Assembly (NCBI GenBank): GCA_019638025.1
Contig: JAHBUO010000012.1
Location: 1-51,662 of the forward strand
Direction of reading: 5' to 3'
DNA: 51,662 bases
From: Ignavibacteriaceae bacterium
GTDB lineage: Bacteria; Bacteroidota; Ignavibacteria; Ignavibacteriales; Ignavibacteriaceae
The position numbers and the translations under genes were made by a program. This document shows positions 28,010 to 36,418 of the stretch, piece after piece. The first letter of the stretch is position 1; each line of letters opens with the position of its first letter. The notes below the pieces were generated by a model that was given only the letters and a program-made list of their open reading frames with translations, ran no database searches and was not told the origin of the DNA.

Positions 28010-28948
28010 CTATGACATTTGAGAAAAATAATCGAGCAGTGCTGTACGATTGGCTTTGGATATCTCTCGTCCTTGAATCGGGAAATTTTCAGTTTGTCGG
28101 GCAAGTTTTCTTAATTGATGAACATTCATTTTTGAAATGTTATGTTCTTCAGTTGGAATGGACACAACTTCTTCATTATGAATATCCTCTGTATCCATTG
28201 ATGCGATGTCATCTTCAACTACACTTGTGATTTGTATTGACTCTTCAACTTCAGAATCAGTGTATTCAGCATCCTCAATTCCATCTTCTATTTTCTGATT
28301 AAATTGAGTTTCTTCATCATTCAATTCTTTAATTGCTTCTTGTTTTAATCTTGAGAGATGATCATAATCAACATCTAACGAATCAAACAAAGAGACAGGT
28401 TCATTTTGAACTTTTTCAACTTTATTTTTTTTCTTCGGCTCCGAGGCAATCCTAGATGATTCAACTACAACAACTTCATTTAATTCACTAGTCGTAACTT
28501 CCATTTGATTTTGTTCAGAAGAAAGATTCTGAGGGAAGGTAGTGTTCTCAATTTTTTCTTCAATAGGTTCGTCAACAATAATAACTACATCTTTTTTTTC
28601 TACAGACTTTTCAGATTTTTTGCGAGTAGATTTTTTCGAAGAAATTTCTTTGTGTTCAATTTCCGCAGAAGACTCTTCTGTTTCAGGAAAAAACTGTGAA
28701 AGTTGAACATCCGGCTGAGGAATGACATGTATTGAAATTAGTTGACCAACTCTTTGAGCAGCAGCAGCGCCAGCATCAACAGCAGCTTTAACGGCGGCAA
28801 CATCACCGACACATTTAATGGTAATATATGCGGGGACAACTTTTTCTCTGCCGATTATTTTTACATTAGCAGCCTTTGCCATTGCATCGGCTGCTTCAAT
28901 TGCACCGACTAATCCCTTAGTTTCAACAAGTCCAAGAGCTAGGGACAT
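28010..28948 (-). CDS. BMC-domain shell protein with long charged C-terminal extension
   Basis: 312 aa. Residues 1 to about 80 are a single BMC domain ([38 protein letters not shown]) closely related to its neighbour. The pore loop reads KVVPAY (36-41) instead of the Gly-rich loop of the neighbour. After residue 85 comes a Lys/Ser-rich stretch (101-119), a possible amphipathic helix (186-209), an acidic stretch (211-268) and a final conserved-looking segment KMNVHQLRKLARQ ... FPIQGREISKANR (273-301). That end resembles a SAP or Rho_N-type nucleic-acid-binding motif. EutK and PduK are known precedents for BMC proteins with extra C-terminal domains. It starts 5 bp after the first BMC gene; no clear Shine-Dalgarno is seen. 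Confidence 0.9.
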   Translation of the reverse strand: MSLALGLVETKGLVGAIEAADAMAKAANVKIIGREKVVPAYITIKCVGDVAAVKAAVDAGAAAAQRVGQLISIHVIPQPDVQLSQFFPETEESSAEIEHKEISSKKSTRKKSEKSVEKKDVVIIVDEPIEEKIENTTFPQNLSSEQNQMEVTTSELNEVVVVESSRIASEPKKKNKVEKVQNEPVSLFDSLDVDYDHLSRLKQEAIKELNDEETQFNQKIEDGIEDAEYTDSEVEESIQITSVVEDDIASMDTEDIHNEEVVSIPTEEHNISKMNVHQLRKLARQTENFPIQGREISKANRTALLDYFSQMS

Positions 28949-28953
28949 ATATT

Positions 28954-29235
28954 TTATTTAGAACGTTTTGGAAGAATAAGTTCAACTTCAGTATGAGGAC
29001 GCGGGATTACATGAACAGAAACTAATTCACCGACTCTTTGAGCTGCTGCTGCTCCAGCATCTGTTGCAGCTTTTACTGCACCAACATCACCTCTAACCAT
29101 AACCGTAACAAATCCACCGCCAATAGTTTCTTTACCAATTAATTCAACTTTTGCAGCTTTTACCATTGCGTCAGCAGCTTCGATTGCGCCAACTAGTCCT
29201 TTTGTTTCGATCATTCCGAGTGCGTCAAGTGACAT
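28954..29235 (-). CDS. Canonical hexameric BMC shell protein (PduA/EutM/CcmK-like)
   Basis: 93 aa, one BMC domain. The sequence is highly canonical: [20 protein letters not shown], pore loop TIGGGF (37-42), [19 protein letters not shown] and [10 protein letters not shown]. Such proteins form hexamers that tile the shells of bacterial microcompartments. GGAG seven bases before ATG (29243-29246) supports the start, and a sigma-70-like promoter candidate lies about 60 bp upstream. It lies in a housekeeping neighbourhood (yqgF before, YbbR/tmk after) with no microcompartment enzyme, pentamer or trimer gene in the window. Confidence 0.96.
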   Translation of the reverse strand: MSLDALGMIETKGLVGAIEAADAMVKAAKVELIGKETIGGGFVTVMVRGDVGAVKAATDAGAAAAQRVGELVSVHVIPRPHTEVELILPKRSK

Positions 29236-29321
29236 ATTATTACTCCATATTTAATGTTTTTATATTTTGAAAAATAAAGCAGTAGGCTATAAATGTCAAT
29301 TAGAAAGTTAGTGTTACCCGA
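29236..29321 (-). promoter_or_regulatory. Candidate sigma-70-type promoter and ribosome site of the BMC pair
   Basis: On the minus strand TTGACA (29294-29299) is followed after 17 bases by TATTTT (29271-29276), a full -35 box with a 4/6 -10 box at ideal spacing. GGAG (29243-29246) then lies 7 bases before the BMC start codon. This would let the BMC pair be transcribed independently of rsh-yqgF. Motifs seen; function inferred, and the sequence is AT-rich so chance matches are possible. Confidence 0.4.
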
Positions 29322-29756
29322 TTAAATGGAATTTAAATATTCGGTTAAAATTACGGCTGCAGCATTCTTATCTATAAGAGCTTTATCTCTACGTTTTGAC
29401 TTCTTTACATTTTGATAAATAATTTCTTCTGCGGCAACTGATGAAAAACTCTCGTCCCATAATTCAACTTTTATTTGAAGCTCACATTCAATTTTTTTCT
29501 TTAGATTAGAAATGTCGTCAAAAAGAATTGATTTTTGACCGTCTTCTCTTGTCGGAAGACCAACTACAACTAATTCTACGTCCTTTTCTAGAACAATCTG
29601 CTTAATCTCATTAAACGAATTAATACTGTTTTTTATAGTTACTAACGGAGTAGCAAAAAGTTTAAGAGGGTCAGAAATAGCAATTCCAATTCTTTTCTTT
29701 CCATAATCTATAGAGAGTACCCTTTTGTGTATCTCATTGTTCTCAAAATTACTCAA
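29322..29756 (-). CDS. yqgF: Putative pre-16S rRNA nuclease / Holliday junction resolvase YqgF (RuvX)
   Basis: 144 aa, normal length. The RNase H-like fold motifs are visible: SIDYGKKRIGIAISDP (about 15-30) with the first catalytic Asp, VVVGLPTREDG (about 62-72), LWDESFSS and a final DKNAAAVILTEYL. It overlaps rsh by 4 bp (ATGA, 29753-29756), so the two are coupled. The family processes the 5' end of 16S rRNA and has also been proposed as a resolvase. Confidence 0.94.
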   Translation of the reverse strand: MSNFENNEIHKRVLSIDYGKKRIGIAISDPLKLFATPLVTIKNSINSFNEIKQIVLEKDVELVVVGLPTREDGQKSILFDDISNLKKKIECELQIKVELWDESFSSVAAEEIIYQNVKKSKRRDKALIDKNAAAVILTEYLNSI

Positions 29757-31930
29757 ACTGACATGTCCATTCTCTGCACTGAATATATTCCCTTTATTTT
29801 TTTTAATCGTTCCATAACTCTAAATAGGTGTTCCAAATCATGAACATAGAGAGTCACTGAACCTTCAAATGTGGAATCACGAGTATCGATACTGATTGAC
29901 TTAATATTAGTATTTTGGAAAGAAACTATCGAATGTGAAATTTCATTTAATAAACCTGGACTATCTTCACCTTTCAAAATTAAACCAACTATGAAAGATG
30001 AACCTTCAATTTTCGGCCATTCAACCATAACTATTTTTTCAGGTTCTCTTTCAGAAATATGAAGTAGTGTTTTACAGTTTTTTCGATGAATTTTTATGCC
30101 TTCACCTGTGCTAATATACCCGACAACGTGGTCACCCGGAATTGGGTTACAACACTTGGAATAATTAAACATCATTTTAAAATCTTCACCATTTACCACT
30201 AAATCACCACCGGAGGTCCGAGCAATTTTTGCAAAGTTTTCAAATTCAGTAACAGGATCTTTAGCTTTCTTCTCCTTCTCGGTTGGTGCTGTCAAAACTT
30301 CATCAAGATTTAGTTTCCCTTTTGCAATAGACGAATAGAATTGCCTAAGATTATCATATTTCAGATTCAATGAGAGCTTATTTACTTCTTGAGAAGTAAA
30401 AACTAGTTTCATTTTTTTTAGTTTCTTTTCCCAAATTTCTTTCCCATTGTTTACTAATATATCTTCTTCTTTGTTTATCCACCTTCTAACTTCTGATTTA
30501 GCTTTAGATGTTCTAACAAATTTTAACCAGTTTTTGTTAGGGTGCTGATTTTTTGAAGTAATAATCTCTATTTGATCGCCACTATTAAGAATTGTATCAA
30601 GGGGGACTATTTTTTGATTAACTTTAGCACCAATACAATGGTGACCAACCTTACTGTGAATATCAAAAGCAAAATCAACAGGTGTTGAATTTAATGGAAG
30701 TCTTTTCAAATCACCTTTAGGAGTAAATACGTAAATTTCATCTGAATAGAGATTAAGCTTGAAATTATCGATGATGTTTTTTCGCATATCATCATCAGCA
30801 CTATTTTCAATTATATCTCGAATCCAATTTACATATTGGTTCATCGATTGGGCGACATGAGTTTTTCCCTCTTTATATTTCCAGTGAGCAGCTACACCTT
30901 GTTCTGCAATTTCATGCATTTGTCTTGTTCGTACTTGAACTTCTACTAACTTCCCTTCAGGTCCAACAACAGTTGTATGAATTGACTGATAATTATTTGC
31001 TTTAGGTATAGCAATGTAATCTTTCAGTCTATCCGGTAATGGGATGTAAATACCATTCACTATTCCCCATGTGGTGTAACAAGTATTTCTGTCCGTTGAA
31101 TCAAGAATGATTCTGATTGCGAAAAGATCATAAATTTCTTCAAACGGCTTATTACGTTTAATCATTTTTCTATAAACACTGTACAAGTGTTTAGCACGCC
31201 CACTAATTTCAAACTTGAAGCCATATTCATTTAAAGCTTTAACAATCGGTGCAGAAAAGCGATCGATATACTTCTCTCTTTCTCCGCGTTTAATATTAAT
31301 TTTTTTCTTAATATCCTCATAAGCTTGTTTGTTAAGTTCCTTGAATGCTAAATCTTCCAATTCCCATTTCAGTTTACCCAAACCGAATCGATTTGCTAAC
31401 GGGGCATAAATCTCTAATGTTTCTTTTGCAATTCTTTTCCTTTTGTCAGGATTCAAGAATTCAATAGTGCGCATGTTATGAAGTCTATCTGCAAATTTTA
31501 CAATAATCACCCTTATATCTTTAGTAACTGACATTAATAGTTTTCGGTAATTTTCACTCTGATTTATTTCAGTCCCCTTGAAGAGATACTTTATTTTTGT
31601 AAGACCATCAACTATGAGACCGATATCAACACCAAAATTTTTCTGAATTGTTTCAAGGGGATACTCCGAATTATCCTCAACGATATCGTGAAGTAAACCG
31701 CAAGCAACAGATACTGAGTCGAATGGAATTTCAGTCGCTAAAATATTTGCAACTGAAAATGGATGAGTAAAATAAGGTTCATTCGAGGCTCTTGTGTCGT
31801 TTTGATGCGCAATCAGTGCAAAATCAAAAGCTTTTTCAATAAGCTTTTCATCAGTTGCAGGAAGGTTTTTTTTACAATTTGTTAAGAGTTCTTCTAACAG
31901 TATTTTGCTTGAAGCGGATGTTATGTTCAT
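29753..31930 (-). CDS. rsh: Bifunctional (p)ppGpp synthetase/hydrolase, RelA/SpoT homologue
   Basis: 725 aa with the full long-RSH layout: HD hydrolase domain with FTHPFSVANIL and HDIVEDN (about 50-92), synthetase domain with SGRAKHLYSVYRKM and YQSIHTTVVGPEG, TGS domain (VFTPKGDLKRLP ... DFAFDIHSKVGHHCIGAKVN), a conserved CCNPIPGD zinc-finger segment and a C-terminal ACT domain. The intact HD site suggests that hydrolysis as well as synthesis occurs. It makes and degrades the stringent-response alarmone. A 78-bp gap separates it from the TPR gene upstream. Confidence 0.96.
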   Translation of the reverse strand: MNITSASSKILLEELLTNCKKNLPATDEKLIEKAFDFALIAHQNDTRASNEPYFTHPFSVANILATEIPFDSVSVACGLLHDIVEDNSEYPLETIQKNFGVDIGLIVDGLTKIKYLFKGTEINQSENYRKLLMSVTKDIRVIIVKFADRLHNMRTIEFLNPDKRKRIAKETLEIYAPLANRFGLGKLKWELEDLAFKELNKQAYEDIKKKINIKRGEREKYIDRFSAPIVKALNEYGFKFEISGRAKHLYSVYRKMIKRNKPFEEIYDLFAIRIILDSTDRNTCYTTWGIVNGIYIPLPDRLKDYIAIPKANNYQSIHTTVVGPEGKLVEVQVRTRQMHEIAEQGVAAHWKYKEGKTHVAQSMNQYVNWIRDIIENSADDDMRKNIIDNFKLNLYSDEIYVFTPKGDLKRLPLNSTPVDFAFDIHSKVGHHCIGAKVNQKIVPLDTILNSGDQIEIITSKNQHPNKNWLKFVRTSKAKSEVRRWINKEEDILVNNGKEIWEKKLKKMKLVFTSQEVNKLSLNLKYDNLRQFYSSIAKGKLNLDEVLTAPTEKEKKAKDPVTEFENFAKIARTSGGDLVVNGEDFKMMFNYSKCCNPIPGDHVVGYISTGEGIKIHRKNCKTLLHISEREPEKIVMVEWPKIEGSSFIVGLILKGEDSPGLLNEISHSIVSFQNTNIKSISIDTRDSTFEGSVTLYVHDLEHLFRVMERLKKIKGIYSVQRMDMSV

Positions 31931-32008
31931 ATTTTATAAGTTTCGAAATTATCGTTAATCGAAAATCAATAAAACAAGAATTTAATTAAGATTCAAACGG
32001 AATTTCTA

Positions 32009-33043
32009 CTATTTTAATTTTTTTTCCACTTCAGTTAGATGAGTTTTAACTCTTTCGATTCTATCTCCCAACCTTTCTTTCTCATAAATAGAAAGGTTTT
32101 TTATCGAGAGTAAATTTTTAAGAATTTTTTGAGCTTCTTTCAATTTGTTCATTTTGATAAGATTCTGAGCAATTTTATGCTGAAGAACTATGAAGTTTAT
32201 TCTATACCCTTCTTGCTTTTTATCAAGCGAATTTAATATATCAGTATAAACGTTGTTCGCTTTCTCATAATCGAACTCTTCTACAGCTCTTGCATAACTC
32301 CACTTAAAAAATCTACTATTCGGATGTTCCTTTAACACAATTTCTGTTAAACTGATTGCATTCCTAAACTGTTTTCTATCTATATAAATCCATATTAAAG
32401 AATTGTAAGCAAGATGTTTATTGTACGTCTGACTTACTATAGAAGTTCTGAGTAATTCGATTCCATAATCTTCTTCATCTTGAAAGAAGGGTAACCAGTT
32501 GAGGAAATTAGTTTTTCTGCTCTTCCAGTATTTGTATGAACCGATTGCAATTAGTGCATCACTGAATGATGAATCCATTCTGAGACATCGTTCAAAATTA
32601 TTAAAAGAGTTTAATCCTTCTGAAAAGGCTGGTAACCAACTCCCCTTTATTGCACTATAATAAGCACTATAGCCTTCTCCAAGAGCTAAGAAATAAATCG
32701 ACCATGGATTATCGGGTTCACGCTCTATCATTTTTTTTGAAGTTGATTTCGCCCTATTTAGATGAAAGAATATTTTTTTTTCGTTATAAGGGAGTTTTAA
32801 ATCGAACGATTTTGCAATTTCAGTTCCTGCAATATAGATATCAGCTATCGGTAAGTTTTTATCATATTGTTGTAATGTAAGAAAAACTTTTTCTGCGTGT
32901 TCAAACTCTTCATCAATAACAAAGTTAATCCCTTTGGTTAAAAGTGAATGAACTGTTGATTCAGGATATTTCTGAGAGTGCAAACTTGTGGTAAAGATTA
33001 CTACAAAAAAAACTGAAATTATTTTAAGTTTAGAGAGTCCCAA
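32009..33043 (-). CDS. Secreted TPR-like protein, start within the upp 3' end
   Basis: The downstream half of the 552-codon frame 32009-33667 does not belong to uracil phosphoribosyltransferase. Taken from the TTG at 33041-33043 it gives 344 aa beginning MGLSKLKIISVFFVVIFTT, a clear signal peptide ending in LHSQ. The body is helical with tetratricopeptide-like repeats (SLTEIVLKEHPNSRFFKWSYA, NNVYTDILNSL, AQKILKNLLSI). The restored upp stop (33030-33032) overlaps this start, a usual coupled arrangement. Function unknown; probably periplasmic. The TTG start is my inference from the signal peptide and the upp end. Confidence 0.75.
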   Translation of the reverse strand: MGLSKLKIISVFFVVIFTTSLHSQKYPESTVHSLLTKGINFVIDEEFEHAEKVFLTLQQYDKNLPIADIYIAGTEIAKSFDLKLPYNEKKIFFHLNRAKSTSKKMIEREPDNPWSIYFLALGEGYSAYYSAIKGSWLPAFSEGLNSFNNFERCLRMDSSFSDALIAIGSYKYWKSRKTNFLNWLPFFQDEEDYGIELLRTSIVSQTYNKHLAYNSLIWIYIDRKQFRNAISLTEIVLKEHPNSRFFKWSYARAVEEFDYEKANNVYTDILNSLDKKQEGYRINFIVLQHKIAQNLIKMNKLKEAQKILKNLLSIKNLSIYEKERLGDRIERVKTHLTEVEKKLK

Positions 33044-33667
33044 AAGTCCTATCTCCGGCATCACCCAAACCGGGTAAGATGTATCCCTTTCATTTAATTC
33101 ACGATCGTAAGTAGCCGAAATTATTTTAACATTCGGATGATTCTCAATTACTTTTTGAACTCCAATAGGGGATGCAACAAGGCAAACAAAAATTAAATCA
33201 ACGGCTCCTCTTTTCTTTAAATAGTTCAAGGCTTCAGAAGCAGAGCCTCCTGTTGCGAGCATGGGGTCAAGTAAAATAACTTTTGATTTTTCTAAATCTT
33301 TTGGGGTTTTATAATAGTACTCGGTTGGGAGTAATGTAGTTTCGTCACGTTGCAAACCAATATGCCCAACTTTAGCTTCGGGAATAACACCTAAAAACCC
33401 ACTCACCATCCCCAATCCGGCACGAAGTACCGGAACAAGCACTGTATCGGTTGAGAGTGAGTAACCGACTGTTTTTTCTAACGGTGTTTCAACCTCATGT
33501 TCATTTAGTTCCATTTGCTTAGCTGTTTCAACAGCAAGAATAGTTGAAATCCGTTTGACAGCTCCACGAAATAATTCTGGCGAAGTTTTTTTATCTCTTA
33601 GAATCGTCATATCTCTTTTCACAAGAGGATGATCTAAAACAATGAAATTCTGTTGTATAGTATTCAT
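33030..33667 (-). CDS. upp: Uracil phosphoribosyltransferase with C-terminal frameshift
   Basis: Residues 1 to about 195 are a normal UPRTase: VPVLRAGLGMVSG, then the PRPP loop LLDPMLATGGSASEA and SATYDRELNE. At about 33085-33090 the frame is lost: the expected end GYILPGLGDAGDRTFGTL followed by TAA is present in full in the -1 frame and stops at 33030-33032. As written, the frame instead runs on into the next gene to give a 552-aa hybrid (32009-33667). The 638-nt length is one base short of a whole number of codons, so a single base is missing near the GGG/AAA run. Its start overlaps the preceding flavoprotein gene by 4 bp. The enzyme salvages uracil to UMP. Confidence 0.85.
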
Positions 33668-35028
33668 TTTAAACTCTTTTTATTGGCAGCATTGCCAAGA
33701 TAATAAAGTAAATTATTTAAAGGAGAAAGAGATGGTGTATAATTATATGATAACTCATAGAGCTGAGTTACAGGAATTTTATTATCTATCATAATAGAGA
33801 TTAAATCACTATAACCACTAACTTCTTTTCCTCCAATAAAACAGGCGCCTAAAATTCGTTTTGTTTCTCTATCGTAATGGAGCAGACCGAAATTTTTTCT
33901 CGAACCGGGCATAACCTTCATTATACTCTGATTTTCTGCATAAACAGTATTATAATTAAATCGCTCGTTCCTCAAGTCTGCAGTTGACATTCCTACTGAT
34001 GTTACATAGGTATCAAAAACTCGAATTGAAATATTTTTAATCACTCCCGAAAAATACTTATTTCCTCCGACAGCATTTTCTCCGGAAATTTGCCCGGTAG
34101 CTTTTGCTATAGAAGCTAATTTTAAACTCATACTTCTATTAGAAATTTTATTCACAACTTCAATTAAATCACCAACAGCAAATATATTTGAATCACTTGT
34201 TTGAAGTTTACTATTTACTTTAACTCCACCCGATTTTCCAATTTCTAATGCTGATTCAACAGCTAATTTATTATTTGGCAAAAAACCTAAAGCAGTGATA
34301 ACAATATCTGTCTCTATTAGTCTACCGTCAACCTTAAATTTTGAAACTCTATTCTTATCATAAAAAAAATGGAGATTATCAATTGAGGTAAATATTCTAA
34401 CATTAGAAGAAGCTAATATCTGTTTACAAATCTTAGATATTTCTAACTCAAATTCCGGTAGAATTTCCTTCTCTTTTTCGATGAGAACAACATCGAGACC
34501 CAATTTAGAAAAAGTTTCGACTAACTCGATTCCGATGTAACCGGCACCAATAATTGTTACAACTTTAGATTTATTCTCTTTGATATAATTTTGAACCGAA
34601 ATTAAATCAGCGATTGTTTTAAATGAGAATACATTGAGTGAAGAATAATCAAGATGCTCAAGCTTATTGGGGATTGAACCGGTAGCTAAAATAAGTTTAT
34701 CATAAAATAATTCATAATATTGGGTTGTTTCGAGATTCTTAACGTTAACTGATTTTTTTCGGCGATCAATTTTTTCAACGGTGTGCTTAGTTAAAACTTT
34801 TACTTTTTTTTCTTCCCAAAATGTATCAGGAGTGAAGAAAATTATTTGATTAATCGATTCTATTTCTCCGGAAAGTACATATGGAAGTTCACAACTTCCG
34901 GTCGAAATAAATTCAGAAGCTTCAATAAGTATAACTTCTGCAGAAGGGTCAATACGTTTAGCTTTTGCAGCTGCGGCTGGACCGGCGGCATTTCCACCAA
35001 TTACAATTATTTTGCGAGATGGAATCAT
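33664..35028 (-). CDS. CoA-disulfide reductase-like FAD/NAD(P) oxidoreductase
   Basis: 454 aa, group of single-cysteine pyridine nucleotide disulfide reductases (CoA-disulfide reductase, NADH oxidase, peroxidase). FAD-binding IIVIGGNAAGPAAA (about 7-20), redox C46 in STGSCELPY, NAD-binding VVTIIGAGYIGIELVE (about 155-170), FAD-binding IFAVGDLIEV (about 285-294), and a C-terminal dimerisation domain. Reaction inferred: reduction of CoA disulfide or a related thiol/oxygen substrate with NAD(P)H. It overlaps der and upp by 4 bp each (ATGA), so it is embedded in a coupled operon. Confidence 0.87.
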   Translation of the reverse strand: MIPSRKIIVIGGNAAGPAAAAKAKRIDPSAEVILIEASEFISTGSCELPYVLSGEIESINQIIFFTPDTFWEEKKVKVLTKHTVEKIDRRKKSVNVKNLETTQYYELFYDKLILATGSIPNKLEHLDYSSLNVFSFKTIADLISVQNYIKENKSKVVTIIGAGYIGIELVETFSKLGLDVVLIEKEKEILPEFELEISKICKQILASSNVRIFTSIDNLHFFYDKNRVSKFKVDGRLIETDIVITALGFLPNNKLAVESALEIGKSGGVKVNSKLQTSDSNIFAVGDLIEVVNKISNRSMSLKLASIAKATGQISGENAVGGNKYFSGVIKNISIRVFDTYVTSVGMSTADLRNERFNYNTVYAENQSIMKVMPGSRKNFGLLHYDRETKRILGACFIGGKEVSGYSDLISIMIDNKIPVTQLYELSYNYTPSLSPLNNLLYYLGNAANKKSLK

Positions 35029-36335
35029 TTCTCCTTAAAACTAAGTGTGAGAGGAACTCCAACAAAACCATATTGTCTTCGTATGGCTTTTTCTAAAAAT
35101 CTTTTATATGAATCAGTAACACTTTTCGGATAATTGCAGAAGAATAAAAATATAGGGTAATGATCTCCAACCATTGTCACATACTTAATTCTCACCTCTC
35201 GTCCTGTCGGAGTTGATGGTGGAGGAAGTTTTTGGGTCTCTTCAGCAATGAAATCATTTAGCTGATTTGTTGAGATTTTCTTTTTTCTTTCTTCTTCGAT
35301 TTGTTTTGCTAACTCAATCAATTTAAAGACACGCTGTTTGGTTAGCGCAGATATAAAAATAATCGGCAGATAATCGATGTTTCCAAGTTTTTTACGAAGT
35401 GCTTTTTCATATTCATGAGCAGTGTTTGTCTCTTTCTCTATTAAATCCCATTTATTAACTGCCAGGATTATCCCTTTCCTTCTGCTCACTGCTTCATCAA
35501 TAATTTTTTGGTCTTGGTTTTCTAGACCTTTTTCAGCATCAATAAGAATAATTGATATTTCTGATTCAGAAATTGCTTTCATTGTTCTTAATGAAGAAAA
35601 GAATTCGATGCTTTCATCAACTTTACTTTTTTTTCGAAGACCCGCTGTATCAATTAGTACGATTTCTTCGCCATAATATTTTAAGATTGAATCAACACTA
35701 TCACGAGTTGTGCCGGGAATATCTGTAACAATTGATCTGTCATAACCAAGTAGTGCGTTTGTTAGAGAAGATTTTCCGACATTTGGTCTCCCCACAATTG
35801 CAATTTTTAATCTAGTGTCGAGTTCGATTTCATCTAAGAGAGGAAAATCTGAGCTGACTATATCCAAGAAATCTCCGATGTTTCGCCCGACAGTCGCTGA
35901 AACCGGAATCGGTTCGCCTAATCCTAATTCGTAAAACTCATGAGTAGTAGATTCATATTTTTCTGAATCTACTTTGTTGACTGCTAATATAATATCCTTT
36001 TCAGAATTTCTTAGAAGTTTAGCAATCTCAATATCAGCCGGATTTATGCCATCTCTCGAATCAACAAGAAAAATTATTTTATCGGCTTCACTAATAGCTG
36101 CTGATACCTGTTCACGGATAGCCTTCTCAAATTGATTTGGTGAGTCCGGGACATATCCTCCTGTATCAATTAATCGAAAATATTTTCTATTCCACTCAAC
36201 CTCTGAGTAATGACGATCTCGAGTTACACCACTCTGATCATCAACTATAGCTTCTCTTTTCCCGATTAAGCGATTAAATAAGGTTGACTTACCGACATTC
36301 GGTCTGCCAACAATGGCTACTAAAGGTATTTTCAT
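35025..36335 (-). CDS. der: Ribosome biogenesis GTPase Der (EngA)
   Basis: 436 aa with the two tandem GTPase domains unique to Der: GRPNVGKSTLFNRLIG (about 10-25), DTGGY, NKVD, and a second set GRPNVGKSSLTNALLG (about 178-193), DTAGLRKKSKVDE, NKWD, followed by the KH-like C-terminal domain ending RRQYGFVGVPLTLSFKEK. It acts in 50S subunit assembly. It is the first gene of the der/flavoprotein/upp/TPR run and is separated from the DUF5683-like gene by 83 bp. Confidence 0.97.
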   Translation of the reverse strand: MKIPLVAIVGRPNVGKSTLFNRLIGKREAIVDDQSGVTRDRHYSEVEWNRKYFRLIDTGGYVPDSPNQFEKAIREQVSAAISEADKIIFLVDSRDGINPADIEIAKLLRNSEKDIILAVNKVDSEKYESTTHEFYELGLGEPIPVSATVGRNIGDFLDIVSSDFPLLDEIELDTRLKIAIVGRPNVGKSSLTNALLGYDRSIVTDIPGTTRDSVDSILKYYGEEIVLIDTAGLRKKSKVDESIEFFSSLRTMKAISESEISIILIDAEKGLENQDQKIIDEAVSRRKGIILAVNKWDLIEKETNTAHEYEKALRKKLGNIDYLPIIFISALTKQRVFKLIELAKQIEEERKKKISTNQLNDFIAEETQKLPPPSTPTGREVRIKYVTMVGDHYPIFLFFCNYPKSVTDSYKRFLEKAIRRQYGFVGVPLTLSFKEK

Positions 36336-36418
36336 AATTAGATTTTATTTTATTGTAAAGATAAGTAAGAATATAGTAGATGGAAAGAAGGAAAATTCTT
36401 TTCATCAATCTTTAAGAA

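Noticed and set aside
33078..33095. Programmed -1 ribosomal frameshift at the upp end
   Set aside because: The zero-frame codons here (GAA AGG GAT) do not form a canonical X XXY YYZ slippery site, and I saw no clear stimulatory structure.
32009..33667. A genuine UPRTase-TPR bifunctional fusion protein
   Set aside because: The native UPRTase C-terminus with its own stop is intact in the -1 frame, and the second half starts with a signal peptide, so a frameshift explains it better.
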